From an uncultured bacterium (GTDB taxonomy: Bacteria; Cyanobacteriota; Vampirovibrionia; Gastranaerophilales; Gastranaerophilaceae): a DNA stretch of 64,000 nucleotides. Below, piece after piece: positions 1-6,681 of the stretch. The stretch lies in contig CASDWH010000009.1 of NCBI GenBank assembly GCA_949284715.1, positions 1 through 64,000 of the forward strand, written 5' to 3'. The translations under genes and the position numbers were made by a program. The notes below the pieces were generated by a model that saw nothing but the letters and a program-made list of their open reading frames with translations, was not told where the DNA came from and did no database searches. Each line of letters begins with the position of its first letter. Positions within the stretch are counted from its first letter, which is position 1.

Positions 1-498
1 CTCTACCTCTTTTATAAATCCGTTATACTTCGCCTCAGGAGGGGTTACTGTTGTTGTTCCGCTTCCGCCTGCTGTCCCCTGCTGTTTAAATATGTTTATT
101 CCATTATATTCTGTACTATCATATATTCGCTCTGATTCACTTAACAATGAATCTATTTCACCCTGTATTCCTCGTCTGGAGGCTTCATCATATGTTCCGT
201 TCGCTGCCTGTTCTGCTAACGCACGTGTTCGCAGTAAATGCTCTGATATTACTTCCAAACTACCCATCGCTGTTGATAACATATCAAGACCCATATACGT
301 ATTCTGTTCGGCTACAGTATAAGAAGATAATTTACTGCTCATCTGTGCGCCTATTGCATATCCCGCTGCATCATCTTTGGCGTGGTTTATTCTAAATCCT
401 GTTGACAATCGTTCAAGGGCTGTATTCAGGCCGTTTGTTGCTTTATTTAGTGAATTCTGTACTATCAATGAGGAGATATTGGTATTTATGCTTACCAT
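1..498 (-). CDS. fliC: Flagellin, N-terminal 166 residues (gene runs off the left edge)
   Basis: Reading leftward from the ATG at 496-498, the frame stays open to the window edge. The translation begins MVSINTNISSLIVQNSLNKA and continues with LERLSTGFRINHAKDDAAGYAIG (split here: LERLSTGFRINHA, then KDDAAGYAIG), LAEQAANGTYDEASRRGIQ and TEYNGINIF. These are the conserved N-terminal D0/D1 helices of flagellin, the subunit of the flagellar filament secreted by the flagellar type III system. A GGAGGT Shine-Dalgarno sequence lies at about 502-507. After NGINIF comes a low-complexity GGSGTTTVT stretch, where the variable domain should begin; the rest is outside the window. Two plus-strand ORFs over 92-395 are shadows of this gene. 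Confidence 0.94.
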   Translation of the reverse strand, partial: MVSINTNISSLIVQNSLNKATNGLNTALERLSTGFRINHAKDDAAGYAIGAQMSSKLSSYTVAEQNTYMGLDMLSTAMGSLEVISEHLLRTRALAEQAANGTYDEASRRGIQGEIDSLLSESERIYDSTEYNGINIFKQQGTAGGSGTTTVTPPEAKYNGFIKEVE

Positions 499-671
499 AA
501 TACCTCCGCTCTAGTTCTATGTAATATCAGGGTTATTTTGCTATATGCCTGAAACCCTTTATCTATTAGGGTTGTACCCCCCCCCGAAACGCAGGCAGCA
601 CAAGGGATTGACATATTTACTGTCACAGCTGTTTCTCTCATTTTTTTAAGCACATCCCTTAGCTGCTTCAT
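492..671 (-). CDS. Possible 59-residue ORF upstream of and overlapping flagellin
   Basis: An ATG at 669-671 opens a 59-codon frame starting MKQLRDVLKKMRETAVTVNM and ending in RTRAEVLW. Its TAA (492-494) lies just inside the flagellin gene. A weak AAGGA lies about ten bases before the ATG. The frame contains IPCAACVSGGG, whose three glycines and preceding base come from a run of nine G on this strand. Nine G keep the frame open; by hand translation eight or ten G stop it within a few codons. I recognise no family. It may be a phase-variable leader peptide, or merely the flagellin 5' leader. Confidence 0.35.
   Translation of the reverse strand: MKQLRDVLKKMRETAVTVNMSIPCAACVSGGGTTLIDKGFQAYSKITLILHRTRAEVLW
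577..585. repeat. Homopolymer tract C9 (G9 on the flagellin strand)
   Basis: Nine consecutive C on the plus strand, 79-87 bases upstream of the flagellin ATG. No other run of this length in C or G was noticed in this AT-rich window. Such tracts are slippage-prone in bacteria that phase-vary surface genes. Confidence 0.9.
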
Positions 672-893
672 TTCGTTCGTTCCTTACATGTTTCTTATTC
701 CACTTTTTTGAACTTTTGTAACATCTCAGGAGTTTTTTTTCTTTTTTTTTACACTCTATCCCTTTTCTCCTATCTTCACATATTTCTCTCCCTTTTTCAT
801 ACTGTGTTAAGGGGATTTTTGGGGAAATGTTTCAGCACGACGGGAATAATGGCTGCAAGTTTTAGGAAGTTGGGCGGGGAATTAATAATATTA

Positions 894-977
894 GTCATGC
901 TGAATTTATTTCAGCATCTTGCCAATTGGGCGTTATACTTGCATTCCGGTAAGCTCCCGAAACAAGTTCGGGATGAC
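894..977. repeat. Composite palindromic element bounded by GTCAT/ATGAC
   Basis: The 84 bp unit begins GTCATGCTGAA and ends TTCGGGATGAC. It contains two perfect stem-loops: 898-916 (TGCTGAA/TTCAGCA) and 955-973 (TCCCGAA/TTCGGGA). This resembles the dispersed intergenic repeat of the type 'GTCATGCTGAA...TTCAGCATCT' seen in many bacterial genomes. Only one copy was noticed in this window. Confidence 0.6.
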
Positions 978-1009
978 AGTTTTACAGGTGGCGGGGATTC
1001 AATAATACC

Positions 1010-1030
1010 CCTTCCCCAGATTGGGGAAGG
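1010..1030. repeat. Palindrome CCTTCCCC/GGGGAAGG
   Basis: A near-perfect inverted repeat with a 5-base centre, followed by CTAGGATGGGGG. It is of the 'CTTCCCC..GGGGAAG..TAGGATGGGG' kind that recurs in intergenic DNA of unrelated bacteria. There is no T-run, so it is not a simple terminator. Confidence 0.5.
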
Positions 1031-1132
1031 CTAGGATGGGGGACTGTCCTTAATTTTGACTCTAAAACCGCTCCCCTCCCCTTTCCCCTCCCCTAGTCGG
1101 GGCGGGGAAATTAATAAAAAAAGTTTAGAGTT

Positions 1133-1150
1133 GGTGCAATAAATTGCACC
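1133..1150. repeat. Perfect inverted repeat GGTGCAAT-AA-ATTGCACC
   Basis: An 8-bp perfect inverted repeat with a 2-base centre, about 130 bases before the Cys-rich gene. It could be an operator or a repeat relic. A second weaker inverted repeat, TACCC/GGGTA, lies near 1217-1230. Confidence 0.4.
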
Positions 1151-1279
1151 CTGCTGCTAATTGGTGCGGTAAATAAATACCCGTGCCGCTGGATTAATAA
1201 TAGCCTGATTAATATACCCTTGCGGGTATATAAAAATTTACAAAACTCTTATAAACTCCTTGTATAAAAGGAGGGAATA

Positions 1280-1576
1280 ATGAAAAAAACATTATCAGTA
1301 TTAGGTATTTTATCAGTGTTAGCATTCTCCGCACAAGCATCCCACGCTTTTAGCTGGAAATATTTAAACCCGGCAAACTGGGGAACCTGTCCCAAATGTG
1401 AGTGTCAAAAAGACAAATGCAAATGCCAAAAAGAATGCGATCCATGCAAAAAGAACGACTGCGGATGTGTTCCAGAATGTGATGACGGATGTCCATGTCC
1501 GGCAGCACCGCCTGCACCGTGCGATGCCTGCGATCAGCTTCAAAATCAAATGCAGCACAGAAATAGTATTAAATAG
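1280..1576 (+). CDS. Small secreted cysteine-rich protein (14 Cys)
   Basis: 98 residues with a clear signal peptide (MKKTLSVLGILSVLAFSAQA, probable cleavage after SHA near residue 23). The mature part opens FSWKYLNPANWG and then has 14 cysteines within roughly 55 residues as CxxC, CxC and Cx4C spacings, ending in a Pro/Ala-rich CPAAPPAPCDACDQ. AAAGGAGGG at about 1266-1274 is a strong ribosome site and a terminator follows. The pattern suits metal binding or a disulfide-stapled envelope protein. I know no named family with this arrangement. Genus-specific small envelope protein is the most I would claim. Confidence 0.85.
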   Translation: MKKTLSVLGILSVLAFSAQASHAFSWKYLNPANWGTCPKCECQKDKCKCQKECDPCKKNDCGCVPECDDGCPCPAAPPAPCDACDQLQNQMQHRNSIK

Positions 1577-1583
1577 TCAATTT

Positions 1584-1620
1584 GAGCCGCTTATTAGAAG
1601 AAATAATGCGGCTCTTTTTT
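1584..1620 (+). terminator. Intrinsic terminator after the Cys-rich gene
   Basis: GAGCCGC at 1584-1590 pairs with GCGGCTC at 1608-1614 around an AT-rich loop and is followed by six T. Confidence 0.9.
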
Positions 1621-1661
1621 ATTATTGGTGTTAATTTTTATTAAAACACTTGATTTAAGGC

Positions 1662-1689
1662 TTGCTTAGGTTTATAATTGTAGTATAAT
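1662..1689 (+). promoter_or_regulatory. Sigma70-type promoter of the zinc-ribbon/rimM/trmD operon
   Basis: TTGCTT (1662-1667), 16-base spacer, TATAAT (1684-1689). This predicts a start near 1696 and a leader of about 80 bases before the ATG at 1779. Confidence 0.65.
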
Positions 1690-1778
1690 TTATTTATCCA
1701 CTTATTGAGGAGTATTTATTAAGTTATTAAGTTAAGTATTTTATTTTCACAACCTAAGTAATTAAGAGGCTTTAATCT

Positions 1779-2780
1779 ATGTATATCAACAAGTGCATTA
1801 AGTGTGGTGCTGAATTTGAGACTAAAAACCCCAAACGCGTTATATGTCCGAAATGTTTATATGCGGACAAGTCATCCGACGGTTCAACAGAAGATAAACC
1901 GCTCCAAAGCTATAGTTCATACTCGGCAGGAGATGACAGAGGAAACTATGACAGGCCGCGGTACAACAATAACTATAATCAAGGCGGATACCAGCAGCGC
2001 CAGAGAAATGACTACAGGCGTGACAATAATTACCAGCAAAAACGTTACAACGACAGAGGTCATGACAATGCACAGGGCGGGTTTAGAAGACCCGACAACA
2101 GATATCAGAATAACAGGAACAAATTTCAAAGCAATAACAGGTTCCAAAACAACAGAAAGCCGTTTAACAAACCGAAAAAACAGCAGAAACCTTTATTGCT
2201 CTCTAAAGAACAATTAGAGAATATTGAAGCACTCTATAAAACAATGTTACCGCTACCTAATCCGGATGCTCACGAAATGATTGGGGCTAAACTCGGTATT
2301 GAACCGCAAAAAGTATTCTTTGGCATCAATTTAATAAGACAAAAAATGATGCTGCCAAAACTTGCTTTCCCAAAAAGAAAACTTGCAATTACCCCGGATC
2401 AAATGATGGCTATAAAAAGTCTGTATGAGCCTTTGCTCCCGCTTCCGCCAATCGGATGCCACAAAATTATTGCAGCGCAGCTTAAAATGGAAGAATGGCG
2501 TGTTCACGTCGGGATTAAGCTTGTAAGAGCGCAGTTAGGTTTGGAAAGATGGAACGAGGACAGGGCTGACAAACCGGCCGATTGTATGATTCCTAAACAC
2601 CCAAGACCTGAAAAGACTAAAAAAGAACAACCGGCAGAAGAAACAAAAGTTGAACAGCCGGCAGAAACAATTACAGAGCCTAAAGAAACAGAAGCCCCCG
2701 AACCTGTTGCTGTCGCCGCTGAAGAAGCTCCGGCTAAACCCAAAAGGGGCAGAAAGCCTAAAGTAAAAAATGAAGAGTAA
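1779..2780 (+). CDS. Zinc-ribbon protein with Asn/Arg/Gln-rich linker, duplicated helical domain and basic tail
   Basis: 333 residues. Residues 6-26 form a CxxC-x13-CxxC zinc ribbon (CIKC..CPKC). Residues about 40-138 are low complexity, rich in N, R, Q, Y and G with RG/RY pairs, like an RNA-binding or condensate-prone linker. Residues 141-193 and 204-255 are two copies of one helical module sharing LYxxxLPLPxxxxHxxIxAxL...GIxLxR. A Pro/Glu/Ala stretch follows, and an AT-hook-like KPKRGRKPK end. Its stop overlaps the rimM start by 11 bases, so it is translationally coupled to 16S maturation and tRNA methylation genes. I infer a nucleic-acid-binding role, perhaps with ribosomes or RNA. No family name is known to me. 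Confidence 0.9.
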   Translation: MYINKCIKCGAEFETKNPKRVICPKCLYADKSSDGSTEDKPLQSYSSYSAGDDRGNYDRPRYNNNYNQGGYQQRQRNDYRRDNNYQQKRYNDRGHDNAQGGFRRPDNRYQNNRNKFQSNNRFQNNRKPFNKPKKQQKPLLLSKEQLENIEALYKTMLPLPNPDAHEMIGAKLGIEPQKVFFGINLIRQKMMLPKLAFPKRKLAITPDQMMAIKSLYEPLLPLPPIGCHKIIAAQLKMEEWRVHVGIKLVRAQLGLERWNEDRADKPADCMIPKHPRPEKTKKEQPAEETKVEQPAETITEPKETEAPEPVAVAAEEAPAKPKRGRKPKVKNEE

Positions 2781-3282
2781 ATATATCTCTTTTGGGAAAA
2801 TCCTGAATTTTCATGGTATCAAAGGAGAAATAAAACTCGGATACTCTAAAGGCAGAGAAAATTGGGTTGAAAAACTGGATAAAGTATACATAGAAACAGA
2901 AGAAAAATTGGTTCCTGTTACTTTTCAGTATGTAAAATTTACCCAAAAATCAGCAATTGCAAAATTTCAAGAATTTAATAACATAAATGATATTTTACCC
3001 TACAAAGGCTGCCTTCTCTATATAGAAAAAGACAAAGCAGGCGAGTCGCTTGAAGAAGATGAATATCTTATAAATGACCTCATTGGAATGGAAGTATACG
3101 TAAAAGACAAATTTTCAGGTGTTATTACCGGAGTGTCAAATAACGGTGCAACGGACTTATTATCTGTAAAAACAAAAACAGGCAGCATAAGTCTTGTACC
3201 GTTTGTAAAAGCAATAGTTACAGGGGTCAATTTAAAAGAACGTAAAATAACCATTACAGATATGGAAGGGCTGCTGGAATGA
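2770..3282 (+). CDS. rimM: 16S rRNA processing protein RimM
   Basis: 170 residues. RimM binds the 30S head (S19) and assists late 16S rRNA maturation. The N-terminal beta-barrel has the typical GKILNFHGIKGEIKL opening (residues 9-23). The C-terminal PRC-barrel half carries YLINDLIGMEVY (97-108) and LVPFVKAIVT followed by an ITITDMEGLLE end. Length is usual. It starts inside the upstream zinc-ribbon gene and its stop overlaps trmD as ATGA. The rimM-trmD pairing is conserved across bacteria. Confidence 0.96.
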   Translation: MKSKYISFGKILNFHGIKGEIKLGYSKGRENWVEKLDKVYIETEEKLVPVTFQYVKFTQKSAIAKFQEFNNINDILPYKGCLLYIEKDKAGESLEEDEYLINDLIGMEVYVKDKFSGVITGVSNNGATDLLSVKTKTGSISLVPFVKAIVTGVNLKERKITITDMEGLLE

Positions 3283-3950
3283 GGTTTGATGTACTTACGC
3301 TCTTTCCCGAAATGATAGAAGCAAACTTTGAGTACAGTATAATGAAACGGGCCGTTGCTGCCGGTATTATTGAAATAAATACCATTAATCCGCGCAATTA
3401 TACTCTCAATAAACACAAAAAAGTTGATGACACACCATACGGAGGAGGCGCCGGCATGGTTTTAATGCCGCAGCCTTATGTCGATGCGTATGAAAGTGTA
3501 GAAAAGCTTGAAAATAGCTGTACAATAATGTTAACCCCGCAGGGAGAACCATTCAATAATAAAATATGTTCAAATCTGGCTGAATATAATCAGCTTATTT
3601 TGCTATGCGGACATTACGAAGGGTTTGATGAAAGAATAAGAGATATTATAAAGCCAAGAGAAATTTCTATTGGCGATTTTGTGCTTACAGGGGGAGAATT
3701 GCCGGCACTCTGCATTATTGACAGCGTAAGCCGGCGTCTGGAAGGAACCTTAGGCAAAATAGAATCCATGGAAGATGACAGTTTTTCAGACGGACTTTTA
3801 GAATACCCGCAGTATACTAAGCCCAGAGAGTTTCGGGGATATAAAGTCCCTGATGTCCTGTTAAACGGAAATCACAAAGAGATTGAACAATTCAGACACC
3901 AACAAAAAATTGAGAGAACACAACTCCGCAGACCGGATTTACTCCAATAA
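3279..3950 (+). CDS. trmD: tRNA (guanine-37-N1)-methyltransferase TrmD
   Basis: 223 residues. TrmD methylates G37 next to the anticodon using S-adenosylmethionine, which prevents +1 frameshifting. The N-terminus MRFDVLTLFPEM, DDTPYGGGAGMVL (51-63), LLCGHYEGFDERI (108-120) and the knot signature ISIGDFVLTGGELPA (129-143) are all present. The conserved C-terminal helix region ends in QLRRPDLL. The start overlaps rimM by four bases (ATGA). Confidence 0.98.
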   Translation: MRFDVLTLFPEMIEANFEYSIMKRAVAAGIIEINTINPRNYTLNKHKKVDDTPYGGGAGMVLMPQPYVDAYESVEKLENSCTIMLTPQGEPFNNKICSNLAEYNQLILLCGHYEGFDERIRDIIKPREISIGDFVLTGGELPALCIIDSVSRRLEGTLGKIESMEDDSFSDGLLEYPQYTKPREFRGYKVPDVLLNGNHKEIEQFRHQQKIERTQLRRPDLLQ

Positions 3951-3955
3951 AAAAA

Positions 3956-3980
3956 AGCGGCCTTTGCCGCTATGGATTTT
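3956..3980. terminator. Terminator between trmD and the convergent gene
   Basis: AGCGGC (3956-3961) pairs with GCCGCT (3966-3971). A-rich on the left and T-rich on the right, so it can serve trmD and the leftward gene ending at 4014. Confidence 0.75.
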
Positions 3981-4013
3981 TTGAAATAAAGAGTGGAATA
4001 AATGCGAGAATGA

Positions 4014-4325
4014 TTATCTAGGATTTTTGTGAATGCGATGTAAATGAATGTTTGGTTTTCTATGTTTTATTACAGGTATCGGCATCACAGACGGAGGCGG
4101 CATGAAATTTGCACCGCCGCCATAATACAAATAGTTCCTGTAGTATGGTCTGTTAAACATATAATATGGAGAATAAAACCCGCCATATATAAATGGATCA
4201 GTCATAATAACCGGAGTGCCGACTCCTGTCCCGACAGAAAAAGAATAGTGTACGGCTGCACAGGCCGGAAGTCCGGCAGCCAGTATAATTAGACTTAAAT
4301 ATTTGAACATTCCTCTTTTTATCAT
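4014..4325 (-). CDS. Small Tyr/Pro-rich exported or lipoprotein-like protein
   Basis: Up to 103 residues; starts at 4325 (MIKRGM) or 4310 (MFKYLSL) are both possible. The N-terminus FKYLSLIILAAGLPAC looks like a signal peptide with a plausible lipobox (LPAC). The mature part is rich in Tyr, Pro and Gly (FIYGGFYSPYYMFNRPYYRNYLYYGGG) and ends in a His/Arg-rich tail. No family recognised. It stands alone, converging on trmD. Probably a lineage-specific envelope protein. Confidence 0.65.
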   Translation of the reverse strand: MIKRGMFKYLSLIILAAGLPACAAVHYSFSVGTGVGTPVIMTDPFIYGGFYSPYYMFNRPYYRNYLYYGGGANFMPPPSVMPIPVIKHRKPNIHLHRIHKNPR

Positions 4326-4393
4326 ACAATCCTTTTAGTTCTGTCATATATATAACGAAGCTAAAAGAAAAAAGTTCATTTTTTATTTAAAGA

Positions 4394-4984
4394 TTAATAA
4401 AACTCTTTAAGAAGACTATTATAAATATCTATTGTAGGATAACAAATAACCAGATTTCTGTCTGCCAGACTTTTGATAGTAAGTTTATAAGATTCTAAAA
4501 TCGCTCTATCTAAACCGTTTTCACCTTTCAAGAAAACTTCAATCTGTTCTCTATATTCAGCAGGGCGGGTACGTTTTTCTATTTTATCTGCAAGATATAT
4601 TATTTTTTCTAACAATGTCATATCCTTTTTCCCGAGGGTATGCCATCTGATAGCCGATAAAATTTCTTTATCATTAATACCATATTCTTTTTGAGCAACA
4701 AGAACGCCGGCCGGAGCATGGAAAGTTTTATAATTTAATAATTCACACTCATCAATTGCCCATATATCCTTGTTTTTAACAATAATATCAAGAAGTTTTT
4801 CTTTTGGCAGACATTTAGCACAGTCATGCAAAAGACCTGCAATACACGCTTTTTCTATATCCGCACCGTAAATTTCAGCAAGGCGGACAGCTTCTTCTGC
4901 AACACCAATCGAATGTTCATAACGCTCAGGTGTCAAAGTCATTTTAAGTTTTTCTAATATATCTTTATGCTTGGTAAAGTCCAT
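4394..4984 (-). CDS. yqeK: HD-domain hydrolase YqeK (symmetrical Ap4A hydrolase type)
   Basis: 196 residues from the ATG at 4982-4984 (MDFTKHKDILEKL). The frame extends 14 codons further into nadD, but that N-terminus is unlikely. HD-superfamily metal ligands are visible in YEHSIGVAEEA, the HD pair in GLLHDCAKCLP, H in WHTLG, and D in YLADKIEKRTRP. YqeK-family enzymes hydrolyse diadenosine tetraphosphate to ADP. The gene follows nadD with a 20-base overlap, the order common in Firmicutes and other lineages. Confidence 0.9.
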   Translation of the reverse strand: MDFTKHKDILEKLKMTLTPERYEHSIGVAEEAVRLAEIYGADIEKACIAGLLHDCAKCLPKEKLLDIIVKNKDIWAIDECELLNYKTFHAPAGVLVAQKEYGINDKEILSAIRWHTLGKKDMTLLEKIIYLADKIEKRTRPAEYREQIEVFLKGENGLDRAILESYKLTIKSLADRNLVICYPTIDIYNSLLKEFY

Positions 4985-5555
4985 TTTCTTTAATATATTC
5001 CAACACCTTATCAGGCAGCAAACCATTACAAGGTTTTCCTTTATAAATACGGCTTCTTAAAACAGTGGAGGATAAATCAATAAACTCCATAGGCGCAAAC
5101 TCATAGTCATAATTCCACTCTGTAAACCTTTGGAAATTCTTTTCGTGGAAATTTTTAGTCCTGGGATAAACAATAAAATGCACCTGTTTCTTTAAATCAT
5201 CAGCGAATTTCCAGCCGTCAATTTCTCTAAAAGAGTCTGTACCTATCAACAAATTAATTTTACCTTCCGGTTTGTAACGTTTATACAATTCCAGTACAGT
5301 AAAATATGTATAGGAAAAACGTTCATTCTGGTATTCAATATTACTGATTTGAAACTGTGTATTACCTTCTATTGCTAACTTTACCATATTATATCTATGA
5401 GTAGCCAGCGTATCGTCAATCTCTTTATGCGGAGGCTTATATGCCGGAATAAAGAGAATTGTATCAAATTTATAATATTTCAGGGCAAACTCCGCAACTG
5501 CCAAATGCACATTGTGTATAGGATTAAATGTACCCGGATAAATACATAATCTCAT
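4965..5555 (-). CDS. nadD: Nicotinate-nucleotide adenylyltransferase NadD
   Basis: 196 residues. NadD adenylates nicotinate mononucleotide in NAD synthesis. The nucleotidyltransferase signature GTFNPIHNVHL (8-18) carries the HxxH motif (H14, H17). IPAYKPPHK, LLIGTDSF and the C-terminal ISSTxxR-like DLSSTVLRSRI are present. AAGGAG lies about nine bases before the ATG. It overlaps yqeK downstream. Together with pnuC at 10509 it gives two NAD-related genes in the window. Confidence 0.96.
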   Translation of the reverse strand: MRLCIYPGTFNPIHNVHLAVAEFALKYYKFDTILFIPAYKPPHKEIDDTLATHRYNMVKLAIEGNTQFQISNIEYQNERFSYTYFTVLELYKRYKPEGKINLLIGTDSFREIDGWKFADDLKKQVHFIVYPRTKNFHEKNFQRFTEWNYDYEFAPMEFIDLSSTVLRSRIYKGKPCNGLLPDKVLEYIKENGLYQA

Positions 5556-5595
5556 GTCATACTCTCCTTATAATATATATTATCATAGAATATTC

Positions 5596-5623
5596 AAAAA
5601 AAAACCTGATTTTTGAAATCAGG
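5596..5623 (-). terminator. Terminator for the small gene at 5667
   Basis: CCTGATTT/AAATCAGG stem at 5605-5623. The nine A at 5596-5604 read as a U-run on the minus strand. Confidence 0.85.
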
Positions 5624-5666
5624 CGCTGAATAAATAGTATTGGGGGAATTAATATAAGTATTATCT

Positions 5667-5828
5667 TTATCTTCTCATATATCTCAGTATATTTAGATTT
5701 GTTTCTGCAAAAATTTGCATTTCATCATATAATATTTGAGATTTATCATTTGCATCCGGTTCTTTTATAAAATCTTTATAGATTGAATTAGCTTTTGCAT
5801 TTATATCATAGATATTTAACACTGCCAT
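5667..5828 (-). CDS. Small hypothetical protein, 53 residues
   Basis: I chose the ATG at 5826-5828 (MAVLNIYDINAKANS), which has a GAGG about nine bases upstream. A longer frame from 5894 adds a lysine-rich stretch without a ribosome site. The product is short, charged and probably helical, with no signal peptide or recognised domain. It has its own terminator at 5596-5623, which supports it being a transcribed unit. Confidence 0.6.
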   Translation of the reverse strand: MAVLNIYDINAKANSIYKDFIKEPDANDKSQILYDEMQIFAETNLNILRYMRR

Positions 5829-6028
5829 AATGCTTGCCTCATCTTTCTTTCGTCTTACATATATATAAAGTATATATTTTTTATCTAATTTCACAATTGG
5901 ATTTTTTTGTTACAAAACTTAATATAAAATGTAATATTTTTATGTAACAGTTTCGTTACAAATTAGCAATTTTTATTTTTGAGGATTGTTTAATAGAATA
6001 TAGGTTAAAAGGAAAGGAATATAAAATT

Positions 6029-6526
6029 ATGGCAGTAGATTCTATTCAAACAGTTAAGGTTAACGCACCCCAATTCAAAGCGGCTGAAAACCCGTCAATG
6101 ATAACGGAAAGACCAAACGCTGCTGAAACAAAAAAAGATGGTAATAAATTATTATACGGCTCTCTTGCAGCGCTTGGCGTATTAGCAGTAGCAGGCTTAA
6201 CCTATGGAGCCTTAAAAGGTAAGAAAGTTGATTTTGCAAAATTTAAACAACTCGGTTACAAATTTGAAAACGGCAAAATGCTAAATAAAAAGGGGAAAGC
6301 ATACACCGGTAAAATGACAGGAGAAACAAAAAGCGGAAACCGTATTACTGTTGAATACAAAGACGGTGTCAAAAATAAAATTACTATCAAATATAAAGAC
6401 GGAGATAAAAAATCCGTAACCCGTGAATATGCCCGTGATAACGACGGAAACATTATATCTACAAAGGAAACTATCGTAGATAAAGACGGGAAAGCTACAA
6501 CAGTAGAAATTGCAGCAGAAGAATAA
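6029..6526 (+). CDS. Single-pass membrane protein with YwqK/MORN-like repeats
   Basis: 165 residues. A short polar N-terminus (MAVDSIQTVKVNAPQFKAAE) precedes a hydrophobic segment YGSLAALGVLAVAGLTYGAL (about 43-62). After it come beta-rich repeats of the NGKxxxxxGKxYTGKM and EYKDGVKNKITIKYKDG kind, resembling YwqK/MORN-like repeats. An AAAGGAAAGGA ribosome site lies upstream and a terminator downstream. It shares style with the product of 26272-27126 (polar N-terminus, small-residue TM, GxLLKDxNG-like repeats). Function unknown; presumably membrane-anchored. Confidence 0.75.
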   Translation: MAVDSIQTVKVNAPQFKAAENPSMITERPNAAETKKDGNKLLYGSLAALGVLAVAGLTYGALKGKKVDFAKFKQLGYKFENGKMLNKKGKAYTGKMTGETKSGNRITVEYKDGVKNKITIKYKDGDKKSVTREYARDNDGNIISTKETIVDKDGKATTVEIAAEE

Positions 6527-6556
6527 AAGATTAATAAAAAATGTATAAATCCAAAA

Positions 6557-6583
6557 AGAGTCTTGAATAAAGACTCTTTTTTC
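6557..6583 (+). terminator. Terminator after the 6029 gene
   Basis: AGAGTCTT (6557-6564) pairs with AAGACTCT (6570-6577), followed by a T-run. Confidence 0.9.
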
Positions 6584-6643
6584 TTTACAAAAAAAATAAA
6601 CACAAATTAATGAATTGGTCAGGTGTCAAAAATGTCTTGTTTC

Positions 6644-6652
6644 TGATATAAT
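6644..6652 (+). promoter_or_regulatory. Extended -10 promoter of ftsH
   Basis: TGATATAAT (TG plus TATAAT at 6647-6652) 30 bases before the ftsH ATG. Only a poor -35 (GTGTCA, 6623-6628). Confidence 0.5.
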
Positions 6653-6681
6653 TCTTAGTATAAATAATAAGAGGGGATTCT

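Larger units (their letters stand above)
672..1279. other. Repeat-rich intergenic region without a convincing gene
   Basis: About 600 bases separate the possible flagellin leader ORF from the Cys-rich gene at 1280. The first half is pyrimidine-rich (T and C runs). The second half is a series of GC-richer inverted repeats unlike the rest of the window: 894-977, 1010-1030, a CCCCTCCCC/GGGGCGGGG block at about 1073-1107, and 1133-1150. A 108-codon plus-strand frame (708-1034) runs through these repeats, has no domain and no convincing ribosome site, and is not counted as a gene. Confidence 0.7.

Noticed and set aside
92-395. Two overlapping plus-strand ORFs at the left edge
   Set aside because: They are shadows of the minus-strand flagellin gene, whose protein matches the conserved flagellin N-terminus.
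533-557. Sigma28-type flagellin promoter (TAAA-N15-GCCGATAA)
   Set aside because: On the minus strand TAAA is followed at 15 bases by AGCAAAAT, which matches the consensus at too few positions.
708-1034. 108-codon plus-strand frame
   Set aside because: It runs through pyrimidine-rich DNA and palindromic repeats, with no domain, no good ribosome site and no resemblance to a protein family.
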